In this document: one piece after another, positions 1 through 9,441 of the stretch
Layout: the number at the start of each line of letters is the position of its first letter
How positions within the stretch are numbered: the stretch's first letter is position 1
Source of the DNA: Ascaphus truei
Taxonomy: Eukaryota; Chordata; Amphibia; Anura; Ascaphidae
Direction: 5' to 3'
Assembly (NCBI GenBank): GCA_036426205.1
Contig: CM071570.1
Location: 70,591,426-70,655,425, forward strand
DNA length: 64,000 bases
The notes under the pieces: model-generated
The model's database searches: none
What the model saw: the letters and a program-made list of their open reading frames with translations, nothing else
What the model was told of the DNA's origin: nothing
Position numbers and translations under genes: made by a program

Positions 1-179
1 ATGGTACGGTAGCCAATCAGAGCATGGGAACTCCATCCCAACTCTGATTGGCTCTAGAATACCATGTGACAGAGGCTCGGGGGAGAACGGATGTGAAGTC
101 ATTGAAAGCCTGTCACATAGTACTAGAGCCAATCAGAGTAGGGATAGACTTCCCACGCTCTGATTGGCTACCGTACCAT
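1..179. repeat. Palindromic foldback element (MITE-like)
   Basis: Bases 1-72 and the reverse complement of 109-179 match almost throughout, leaving a loop of about 36 bases. The outer end reads ATGGTACGGTAGCCAATCAG on both arms, and each arm holds two copies of the CAATCAGAG/CTCTGATTG core. About eight mismatches separate the arms. There is no coding potential. The left end coincides with the window edge, so a target duplication cannot be judged. Confidence 0.75.
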
Positions 180-203
180 GTGAGGACGGCCATGTTTCTT
201 TTA

Positions 204-240
204 ATGAAAAAGTCACCCGTGTGTGACGAAACGCATCAGG
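204..240 (+). other. Hairpin motif, PLE/hammerhead-like (copy 1)
   Basis: GAAAAA is followed by GTCAC, loop CCGTGT, GTGAC, then GAAACGCATCAGGG. The 5-bp stem is perfect. It shares the stem-then-GAAACG layout with seven other sites in the window. The surrounding 181-560 stretch has no recognisable gene. Confidence 0.5.
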
Positions 241-593
241 GAGCGTTATCATGTAGACGCACGGACATTACGTCATCACGGAGCGCAGCAGGAAACTCAC
301 TCGAGTGCCGGACACCACAGAGACTTGCAAGCAAGGTTTCTTTCCTTTGGGATCTTTGGAATTCGTTTCCTAATCATCCAACTGCCCAGGAAATCTTGCC
401 AACAGTGTGGTTTATGCAATCTTGGTACCGAGGGTCTTCCACAGCACCAGTTGAAGTTACCGGATGGTGGTGATTATAATCACAATATACTTTTATAACT
501 TGTACCCTTGTGAGTGCATTTTTTACCCCCCCCCTTCCCCCTCCCCTCAATAAATTTACGGTTTTACACTATGGGCGTGCACTCTCTCTCTCT

Positions 594-613
594 CTTAATA
601 TATATATATATAT

Positions 614-655
<42 letters not shown>

Positions 656-668
656 ATATATATATAAT
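594..668. repeat. (TA)n microsatellite
   Basis: A nearly pure TA dinucleotide run with a few interruptions. It follows a C-rich tract (about 523-547) and a short (CT)n run. Confidence 0.95.
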
Positions 669-779
669 ATGTTGCATGATGAATCCACTGTACAAATTAA
701 TGGGTGAAGTGTGGGTTTCGGGCCAGTGTGCTGAACCCTTAATTACCTTTGCGGTTATTATCGATAAGGTGTTTAGGGG

Positions 780-2326
780 TTAATTGATATCTGAATGTAA
801 TTGCAATGTATTGGCTTTGTATTGGCTATGTATTTTGTGGGCAACGAAAGACCAGGATGTTGCTGGTGATTGGGGCTTCTTATTGATGAGGTCAGTAGTA
901 CTTTATTTATTTGAATATGCTATTTAATGTGTTTAATAATGGGCAAATAATATATTATCCCTATCTGGATAATAGTTATTTTGCACATTATTGTACTGTA
1001 GGGGTTGGGGGGGGGGGGTGTATGTATTGAATGTATAGGCCAAGTTTATTTTTTTTACATTCAGGGTTTGTTCCGTGGTTCTGCGTGAGACCTCTGGAGA
1101 CCACCTGCGGTCTCCTCGGGTATCTCACGGGTATCAGGCTGGTGGTTCCACGGGTGACACCTGCGGGGATATAGCGGTGGCCTCACATCTGTGGGGGCAC
1201 CGCGGACCCGTAGTCTGCGGGGATGAAGCAGTGGTTCCACATCCGTGGAGGCACATTGCACCCATAGTGAGTACTCATGAGTTCCCCAGACCCCCGTAGG
1301 AACCACCCGAGGCCCCGCAGACACCTGTGGGTCTGACCCTGGGCTCCCAGACATATGCGGGCCTACCTTGGGGACCCAATTGTGGCTCACGGTGACCCAA
1401 AGAGACCACCTGGGGGCCATGGCGCTTGGTGGGAGCCACCAACAGGCCTCCAGAACCTGTTTGAAACGAGCTGCTGGTACCCTGTAGGTCTATCAGGTGC
1501 CTCGCCAGCCCGCCGGGGACTCGCGTGGGGCTGGGGCATGAACCCTGTTTATGGTGGGGCACAGGGGGTTGGTAATGTATTTAATAAATAGAATGATGCT
1601 TATTGTGGGGCTGTGTATTGTTTTTATTGTGGGTACTGGGGTTGGGTGGGGGGTATTTTCCCCAAGGGTATGTGGGTAGGCCTCCCTTGTGGGTAGTGGG
1701 TGAGGGTGGTTAGGCCTAACGGGGTGGGGGGTTAGTGTGGGAGGGTATGTAGGCGTCCCGAGTGGTGGGTGAGGGTGGGTTAACCCCTTAAAGACTGTAG
1801 GGGTTAATCACCGCTATGGTGATTAAGGGGTTAGGGGACATTACATTGGATGTTTTCATTCTTGTGTCTGTTTTGCAGCAGCGGAGGGGGCATCGGAAGG
1901 ATGAAGATGAGGATGGCCTTTATCGTGGCAGCCGGACATGGGTGAGAACTATATGTATTTAATGTATTGATTGGTGTTTATGTATTTAAAATGGGCACAT
2001 TCACTATTATCCATTTGTGGATAATAGTAATTGTGGCCATTACTATACTGTATGTGTTAAGAGGGGGGGGGGGTTCTTTATAAGTATGTATGTGTTTTGA
2101 CATTAATTTGGGGGGGCACAGAATTGGTACTGCAGGCCTGCGGGTAACACCCGAGGGCCCCCGCCGGCCTATAGTATCATTGATGTGCATATATGTGTAT
2201 GTTATAGGGGTTGTTGGGGTTATATATATAGATCTATATATATATTTATTTATTTATATTCATTTATTTATTTAGATATATTTATTTATTTATTTAGATA
2301 TATTTATTTATTTATTTAGTGTGGGG
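780..2326. repeat. Palindrome-rich, GC-variable repeat family, 5' part
   Basis: The stretch holds two related units, about 936-1015 and 1985-2060, each centred on a self-complementary TATTATCC...GGATAATA segment and followed by a G-run. Between them lies a GC-rich block (1060-1540) built from imperfect GGGGAC/GGTTCCAC-type repeats, then a palindrome at about 1795-1835 (GGGGTTAATCACCGC / GGTGATTAAGGGG). Related sequence recurs near 23.5-24.9 kb, 47.2-48.2 kb and 62.48-62.57 kb. Short open frames here look like by-products of GC-rich repeats. Outer boundaries are not defined. Confidence 0.55.
2274..2319. repeat. Short AT tandem repeat
   Basis: Units of about 22 bp, AGATATATTTATTTATTTAT, repeat two to three times. 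An irregular TATT-rich stretch from about 2220 precedes them. Confidence 0.8.
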
Positions 2327-3047
2327 CTGCTGTATGTGATTATTTTTTATTGTGGGTAGCGGGTGTGGGTGAAGGGGGTATTAGCCCCAACGGTGGTTGC
2401 TTAGGACTTGCGGGTGGGTAGCGGGAGGCCTTAATCCCTTCATGACCATGGCGGTATTAAGTGCTACGGTCGTGAAGGGGTTAAGTGCACCCGCAACCCC
2501 CCTGCAAGCCCTAAACAAACAACAAGGGCCAAATACCCCCTTCACCCACCCCCGCTACCCACAATAAAGCTGGCACGGTGGGTTAACCCCTTCATTGCCT
2601 TAGCGGTTAGCCGCTAAGGTAATGAAGTGGGCTGTACATGCATTTTTCCTGCCTCGGATGCATGCCGGGGGGCTCTGATGCTGGTATCAGCTCCGGAGAC
2701 CCCCGGCATCAATCACAGAGAGGAAAAAGGGCTGATTTTTTCTAAGTGTCGCACTTGCCGATGCTTCTCCTCCACCAACTTGCCAACTTTAGTTGGCGGG
2801 CTGGATTGCCGAAAAACTCTCCATTCTGGAGTGCCGATCAGCAGCGAAAAGCTGATCGGGGCTACTTGAATTCAGCCGAGTTAAAAAAGTGCCGATAAGT
2901 GGCTTATCGGCACCCGGCTGCCGATAAGTTTTTATCGGCAACAAAACTTGCTGATAATTCCCACTTATCGGCGCTTACTGAATCGGGAGGGCAAATTTGC
3001 CGAAAAAATGGCGATAAACAGCTTATCGGCGCTTACTGCATGAGGCC
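2327..3047. repeat. Palindrome-family repeat, copy 1
   Basis: This 0.7-kb segment is repeated in direct orientation at 24226-24935. It contains three nested palindromes: CCCTTCATGACC.../...GGTCGTGAAGGG (about 2440-2482), AACCCCTTCATTGCCTTAGC with its complement (2584-2628), and a CCGGGGG...CCCCCGG pair (about 2655-2708). The 3' third is built of CCGATAAG/CTTATCGG motifs. It ends GGCGCTTACTGCATGAGGCCC at 3028-3047, the exact reverse complement of the start of the unit at 21901, so this is a terminal inverted repeat. It is probably a non-autonomous DNA transposon; the superfamily is not assigned. Confidence 0.7.
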
Positions 3048-3655
3048 CAATGTGCCTACATGTAAGGATAGTGAAACCGTTGTAAAGTGAGTCCCATGTT
3101 AATCAGTGGCGGTGAGCGTTGGATAACTCATTCAGGCATCAGATAACGCATTCCGGCATCGAAAAACGGCCTACAGGGTTGAATTGTAAAGCGTTGGATA
3201 CTGTATGCTATTCGTTGTAAAGTGAACCCAAGTGATTTGTATCGGCTCTAAGAACACCCACAATAAAAATTAAAGTTACAAAATATATAAACACTGTGAA
3301 ATGATATGTGGCCAAAATACTTCTCAACCTTCCAAGGAATATGTAAGGATTCCTTACAGAAACAGTCTTGGTCCGGGGTGGGAAGGGAGTGGTAATTTCG
3401 GGAACACACCAAAAAAGTAAAAAGATATAAACAATAATGGTGCAGTATATTAACACAACATGGAAAGCAATGAATTCTTGGCTCTGTAGAAATTCCTACT
3501 TACAACAAGTGGAATAAACAAGGGCAATGGTCTGACACTGTCAGTATATGTAAAACTGGATCTTCAGCAGAGAAGGAGATTCTGGATGAGAGGTAACTCC
3601 GAACGGAGATCATACAGGTGGCGTGAACTCAGATGCAAACAGAATGTGTTGGAGC

Positions 3656-3692
3656 TCCTGAGGAAGCTGTATACGTACAGCGAAACGCATAG
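3656..3692 (+). other. Hairpin motif (copy 2)
   Basis: CCTGAGGAA is followed by GCTGTA, loop TACG, TACAGC, then GAAACGC. The 6-bp stem is perfect. Confidence 0.6.
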
Positions 3693-4885
3693 AGCTTTGT
3701 CGTCAGTCTGCTGCAGCTGCCCCCTGAGTGAAGACGTTTGAGCTGTTGCTGATCCGCTGCTGATCCGCTGTTATCTATCTTCCCCGCTCCCAACCGGATG
3801 TCGTCACCCGTTTACCGGAAGTGACGTCAGACGCCATCCATCGGCGGCGAGGTGGGAGCCAAAGGAAGACGGTACAGCAAGCCTTTCCACACGGGACCAG
3901 CCCTCTACTGTTTCACGATACCTTTATGTGTACATATTTTATGTACTTATTGTAAGTACATTTCTTACTTTGCTTGATGTGATAAATTGTGTCTATTGCG
4001 ATCTACACTATGGTCCGTTTCTATTTTACATGAACAACACATTCTGTTTGGATCTGAGTTCACGCCACCTGTATGATCTCCGTTCGGAGTTACCTCTCAT
4101 CCAGAATCTCCTTCTCTGCTGAAGATACAGTTTTACATATATAAGACACACAAAGGATGCCGCAGTCAAATCACCCCTAGTTGGCTAGGTACTCAGTTAA
4201 CCAAAGGTCAGGGTAGAAAGTAACCCTCTGGTGGTGCTACCAACCCAAAGGGAATATATAACACAGAAAAAGAAAAAGTAGGGTCAAAAAGGTGCACTCA
4301 AACACTGTGTAATGAAAAATAGAAAAAAATGGACTTTATTAGCAAAGAGTATAAAAAAACACATGAAACAGACCCACACAGATCATATTACAAGTCGCTG
4401 TGTGACACAACGTTAGAACACCAAAGAGGTACAATAGGTCTGGAAAGAACCAAAACAGAAAAAAATTTTTTTAGTTATTGCAAATATACCATAACAGAAC
4501 CAGGGGAAAAGAAATTCCCCCGGTAGTGTGACTTAGATCGGCCAATCTAATGCAAAAAATAATAATCAGTATGAGTGGTAAATAAATCCAGACCACAAAA
4601 AAAAAATAATGAATATACATTAACCTCTTAGTAATAGTGAAAGGTGTTAGACACACAGCTAGAAGTGAATAAAATTTAGACCCTATAATGCGCTGCAAAT
4701 CAACTCTGTGAAACTGATGCCAAGGCTAAGCTGCACACATGAAATAAGCAGCAGGAGAGGGAAGTCCAAATAGTGCACTCGTAGCACTCATAATAAATCC
4801 CCAGAAATGCAGAGCTCAAAGGTAATGAGCAAAGGTTCTGTTAAAGTAGCCCAGGGACATGGAGCACTACAGATAGGTAGTATTC

Positions 4886-4973
4886 AAGGCAATGAGGAAG
4901 TCCTGTGATACAGACCAGCGTCTCACGTTAAGGCAATGAGGAAGTCCTTTGATACAGACCAGCGTCTCACGTT
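4886..4973. repeat. Two tandem 44-bp units
   Basis: Units 4886-4929 and 4930-4973 begin AAGGCAATGAGGAAGTCCT and differ by one base. A third unit starts at 4974 but diverges after seven bases. The repeat lies inside the 3226-5387 insertion. Confidence 0.9.
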
Positions 4974-5070
4974 AAGGCATCAGCGACATCACAAAGGAGG
5001 ATCTAAAGCAGTCTGGTGTTGCACACGGGTCAGAGGGTGGTGGGGGTGCTGTCACAGCTCTGCTCCGACG

Positions 5071-5097
5071 GCCGTTTCGCCAAAAAGCTTCCTCAGG
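5071..5097 (-). other. Hairpin motif (copy 3)
   Basis: Read on the minus strand: CCTGAGGAA, a weak stem within GCTTTTTGGC, then GAAACGGC. The stem here is short and partly mismatched compared with the other copies. Confidence 0.45.
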
Positions 5098-5403
5098 AGC
5101 TCCAACACATTCTGTTTGGATCTGAGTTCACGACACCTGTATGATCTCCATTCGGAGTTACCTCTCATCCAGAATCTCCTTCTCTGCTGAAGTTCCAGTT
5201 TTACATATACTGACAGTGTCAGACCTTTGCCCTTGTTTATTCCACTTGTTGTAAGTAGGAATTTCTACAGAGCCAAGAATTCATTGCTTTCCATGTTGTG
5301 TTAATATACTACACCATTATTGTTTATATCTTTTTACTTTTTTGGTGTGTTCCCGAAATTACCGCTCCCTTCCCACCCCGGACCAAGATTCGTTGTAAAG
5401 TGA

Positions 5404-7439
5404 CCATTTGGAAAACGAGGACTACCTGTATTCGAGAATCAGGCATGATCCCCGGACATATTTATTGGGAAACCGGTAACTCTGGACCCCAACCTCCTAG
5501 ACACATTCGGACAACGGTTCCTCCACAAAACCCCTCTTGAAACTCATACACTAGCAATCCCTGCTTGATTGCATGGCCGGAAATGGAAAAATACAAGAAA
5601 GGTTTTTTATTACACAAAGTACAATGCAATAATACAACTTATAATCTGGCCAGGGGTAACCAGGTGGGCTTGACATTTATTATGCAGCCTGGTCACCCCC
5701 TCCCATCACAGCCTTAAATCACTTTTCACTCTCTGCCCACTATCTGTGGAAGTCTCTTAACCTCAGCATACGTCAAGCATCTTCTCTCTCCAACCTTATG
5801 TTATATTTAAAAATACCCTATGAATTCAAAGTTACAATAGCCTGCAGTCATATAGGTTTCTCCACAGCCCAAAAGCACTTCCCAGGTATCGTCGTCATTT
5901 ACTGCCATACACTGCATTTACACCTTTACCTACTCTCTCTGGTATTCTTGAAACATATCACTTAGACTGCTAGAAACTTTCCCCTTGCTCTGCATGTCAG
6001 CCATATTAAGCTGCAGGAAGTGCACTTATGGAGTTAAAATATCCTTTATGCTAAAGTCTATTTTGTGAGGTGTATACAAATGCTGGCACTATATCAATAA
6101 AAAAATATATCATTGATATATTCATGCTAATGCTTTGTCACAGAGCTCAACATTGGAGTCTGTGCTTTGTTGGTCAGGAAAGACTCTATAAACGACTAAG
6201 CGATACAATTTAATAAATCCCATATGATTAGGGGGGGGGAATGAAACATTTAGAGTGAAAAAGTAGCTCAGATGCAGAATTTGTCCTTTATGAGAGATAG
6301 GAAAACACATCAAGACATGACATTGGAAAATACAAGTAAATGAAATAGAATTGCCACTATTATTTTGTACTTCTTTTACATTCAGCATTATTGAAAATAA
6401 ATATGTGGATCTTTTTTAAAATATTAATATTATTTAAATTGACTTGAATAATAGAATAATAATGGAAGTCAAACCCCCTAAGCAAAGCTCCACAGCACCA
6501 AGTGCACAGATTCCATTGGGTCACTTATTGGTGGATCCAACTTCTTGAGGAGCTGCTGTAGAACAAGAAGAAAGAAAACTGCATTTCTATTTCTAGCAAT
6601 TAGTTATTGTATGGAAGCAACAGTTAAAGTGTGCTACAGCTATTGCCATAGAAACTCCATGCATCAGTAATTTAGCTACAGCTACAGTTAATAGCGATTA
6701 AAGAAGGTGTTGTCATTATCACATTTCAAATAGTACAGTTGAAAAGAAACTATGTAAGTAATTTTATGAAACAGAGGCTGAGACCTGCCTCGGCTTTTAT
6801 AAAGTCATTGGATGTGTGTATTTAAGACGTTAGACCTTCAGGAATGTTTTTCATGAAGGAGTGTAGTGCATTGAAAACATAGAAACCACCTTAATCTTTG
6901 CAAGACTAACAAAGATAAGAAATAGCATTAACTTGGCTGAAATTAGCAAATGGGTCTGCTACACAATGCCCTTGTTACCATTAGCTATGACCGCTGAATG
7001 GCACTAGTAAAGTATGCTGGCAATGTTTAACAAACCATCCATCTTTTACCTGTTCCTACTCAACAGAAACCTTTGTTTAAAGCATGCACCTATTCAACAA
7101 GGCTACTCTCTGTTATCAGTGAGATTAATCCCCTATTTATCAATATATTTATTTCAAAATGCTCCTTCTAATAAGTTTTTCTTTCTGTAAAACTCTACAC
7201 TGCTGATCTTAGAAATCACACTGACCTACACCCTTTTAGTCTGCTCATTGCATTACTTTGTTAAAATGGAGAAAAACAGAAGCATAAAAACCATACTTGA
7301 AGTGTTAACTGAATAGTGAAACAAGTGGCAATACTGATTAATAGCATATTTGCATTATTTTGGTTAAAAAAAGGAATGCCATGTACTTATATATGACTAT
7401 ATACATTATGGTCAGTTATTAACCAAACTAGCCCCAGAA
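5404..7439. other. No gene seen
   Basis: AT-rich sequence without a supportable coding region. At about 5710-5830 the plus strand could encode a weak 'LW.SL...IRQASSL' pattern typical of the extreme C-terminus of many LINE-type reading frames, but it is too degraded to claim. Longer frames such as 6122-6388 have no recognisable domain. Confidence 0.5.
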
Positions 7440-7632
7440 CACACTTAGTCATGAAATAAATGTTCCCCGATAGACAGAGGAGCACTAATCTTCTTGGTGA
7501 TCGCACTAGTGGTGGAGAGCTGGCTGTCAATTCATTCACCGCCTCCACTACCCCCATGTTATCTGTCCTGAATAGCCCCTTTATACTGTGCAGCAGCGCA
7601 CCCCACAATTCCACAGCCACTGCCACCGGAAC
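7440..7632 (-). pseudogene. DIRS/Ngaro-type RNase H relic
   Basis: The minus strand encodes VAVELWGALLHSIKG, then RTDNMGVVEAVNELTASSPP and LRRLVLLCL-like blocks. These match my recollection of the RNase H domain of vertebrate tyrosine-recombinase retrotransposons (VELWG, DNMGVV, TASSPP, RLVL.CL..N..F). The residue before DN is usually histidine or serine; here it is threonine. Only about 60 codons remain. No reverse transcriptase, recombinase or terminal repeat is recognisable beside it, so it is an isolated relic. Confidence 0.6.
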
Positions 7633-7711
7633 AAATTATAAAAAGGTCAAATTTCTAACCAATATTTCCTTCATACAGGTAGAGCGGGAAAGAAGAGTAA
7701 TCCTTTTCAAT

Positions 7712-7742
7712 AGGTGCACACACACACACACATATATATATG
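7712..7742. repeat. (CA)n-(TA)n microsatellite
   Basis: A short CACACA run passes directly into TATATA. Confidence 0.85.
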
Positions 7743-7749
7743 ATGGTAA

Positions 7750-8449
7750 TCCTCTACTAAGTGGGACTACCCACAACGCGTTAAAATGAAATGTGTACAC
7801 TTACAGAAACAGAACTGATTGACAAAAAATGATAACTATTTTATATATAAGATATCTGTGAATAGTACTAACAACTGAGGTTTAAAAAGGGGTAGTTTAA
7901 GAACTGGTACAATAAAATAATAAAAATAGTGAGGGTCACTGGTATAATTGTGTAGTGAGTATTGTGGTGCTCAAACAATCAGATATTACTTTACGGTCAA
8001 CTTATTGATAGAATCTATAAGTGTCCAGATGCTAATAGGATGTCCAATCTGAAAATCTGTGTGATGAAAAGGTCTGAGAGGGGTGTATGTGCCAAGTGGT
8101 GTCCACTTGATGACCACAAATATTGACACATAAATAAACACCCAATCATAAAACAATATATACAGCCACTTCCAGTTAAAGTGCTCCGGCATGAAACGTG
8201 TAGGTGCGTTCATGTAGTCCTACTGCTGTTGAAGCCTGCAATAAACTGATCTGTTAATTTGGAGTTTGCCCTGGATGTTTTCATTTTTTACCAAGTTTGA
8301 GCGTCGTTTGGCTGCGCTCTGTCACACACTACAAACCTAGGGTCAGTGGTATACACTAATGCGGTAAGATCTAGCTGTGCATAGGTCATTTGTTCTTCAC
8401 TCCACTTTGCTCTTTCTCGTGGCCTCATTGAAATGTTACTCTCTCTATC
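7750..8449. other. No gene seen
   Basis: Unrecognised sequence. A GGCATGAAACGTGTAGG segment at about 8187 faintly recalls the hairpin motif found elsewhere, but it has no pairing stem. Confidence 0.4.
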
Positions 8450-8641
8450 CACTACAAACTCCCCCCTCCTGGTCCACGCCCAACATCACCATACACCCTT
8501 GATTACTCAAAAGCCTTGCACTATCTACTGAATGTTGGTGGAGAACCCTGAAAACCAGCACACCAACCACCGCACACTCAAATGGCAAACATCATAAAGT
8601 AACAACTTGCAAACAACTACTCAAATTTCTACTGATACTAT

Positions 8642-9402
8642 TACCATAAATTCCGGACTATAAGCCGCACCTGTATATAAGCCGCACCTGTATATAAGCC
8701 GCACCCATTGAATTTTAGAATTTGTTTTATTTTGACCAAATATAAGCCGCACCTGAATATAAACCGCACCTGATTATAAGCCGTACCTCACATTAACCCC
8801 CCCTGCACCTCACATCAAGCCCCCAGCACCTCACATTAACCCCCCCTGCACCTCACATCAAGCCCCCAGCACCTCACATTAACCCCCCCTGCACCACACA
8901 TCAACCCTCCCCTGCACCACACATCAATCCCCCAGCACATAACATTAACCCCCCCTGCACCTCACATCAAGCCCTCAGCACCTCACATTAACCCCCCTGT
9001 ACCACACATCAACCCCCCCTGCACCACACATCAAGCCCCCCAGCACATCACATATACCCCCCAGCACCTCACATTAACCCCCAGCTCATCACATCAACCC
9101 CCCCTGCACCACACATCAACCCCCCCTACACCACACATCAAGCCCCCAGCACCTAACATTAACCCCCCAGCACCTCACATTACACAGTAAATACCTGCCG
9201 TCCAAGCAGGAGTGCACGAGCTCGCTCTAGCAAGCAGCAGACAGGAAGTGCCTCAATGCTAGAACGTGCTGCTACTAGGGAGGGAGGGAGGGAGGGGGAG
9301 AGCAGAAAGCGGGAAAAATTCACATATAAGCCGCACCTGAATATAAGCCGCGGGGTTCAATGCGTGGGGAAAAAGTAGCGGCTTAGACCGGAAATTACGG
9401 TA
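8642..9402. mobile_element. DNA transposon inserted in LINE-A, TA-flanked, with internal VNTR
   Basis: The ends are imperfect inverted repeats: CCATAAATTCCGGACTATAA on the left, and on the right (complement) CCGTAATTTCCGGTCTAAGC. TA sits at 8642-8643 and 9401-9402. The ATAAGCCGCACCTG motif repeats several times inside both ends. The LINE reading frame continues across the insertion if one TA is kept, which supports these borders. No transposase is present, so it is non-autonomous. The superfamily is not assigned. Confidence 0.75.
8782..9184. repeat. Minisatellite inside the DNA transposon
   Basis: About twenty imperfect units of roughly 20-22 bp alternate CACCTCACATTAACCCCCC and CACCTCACATCAAGCCCCC types with small variants. 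The strand asymmetry is extreme, with almost no G on the plus strand. Confidence 0.9.
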
Positions 9403-9441
9403 CTCTCTTTAGCAGTTGATATTGAACCTAACCCAGGCCCT
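9403..9441 (+). other. 2A-like ribosome-skipping motif of LINE-A
   Basis: In frame with the endonuclease downstream, the codons read LSLAVDIEPNPGP. D-I-E-P-N-P-G-P at 9418-9441 fits the D(V/I)ExNPGP signature of 2A peptides, which are established in several APE-type LINEs. The residue before the Asp is Val rather than the usual Gly. The hydrophobic run that precedes a 2A core is encoded partly upstream of the inserted transposon (8617-8643, FLLILL-type codons), so the insertion splits the motif. In this copy the peptide cannot be made as one unit. Confidence 0.7.

Larger units (their letters stand above)
3226..5387. mobile_element. 2.16-kb insertion with inverted arms and 16-bp TSD
   Basis: The insertion is bounded by an exact 16-bp direct repeat, ATTCGTTGTAAAGTGA, at 3210-3225 and 5388-5403. 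A 139-bp leader (3226-3364) is followed by an arm at about 3365-3660, whose reverse complement occupies about 5100-5387 and ends exactly at the target duplication. A third partial copy of the arm, in the right-arm orientation, lies at about 4029-4130. Both outer arms carry the CCTGAGGAA-hairpin-GAAACG motif (3656-3692 and 5071-5097). No long open frame is seen. The hairpins and the inverted terminal repeats suggest a PLE derivative with inverted pseudo-LTRs; that is an inference. Confidence 0.7.

Noticed and set aside
1061..1591. Several overlapping 70-120-codon frames in GC-rich DNA on both strands
   Set aside because: The base composition is GC-rich and repetitive, codons stop by chance less often, and no domain or conserved motif is present.
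2430..2490. Self-complementary CTTCATGACC...GGTCGTGAAG as a terminator or regulatory hairpin
   Set aside because: It recurs within a repeat family copied at 24.3 kb, has no nearby gene, and the sequence is eukaryotic, so a bacterial-type terminator reading is not appropriate.
8187..8215. GGCATGAAACGTGTAGG as another hairpin motif
   Set aside because: The 5' CTGARGAA half and any pairing stem are absent.
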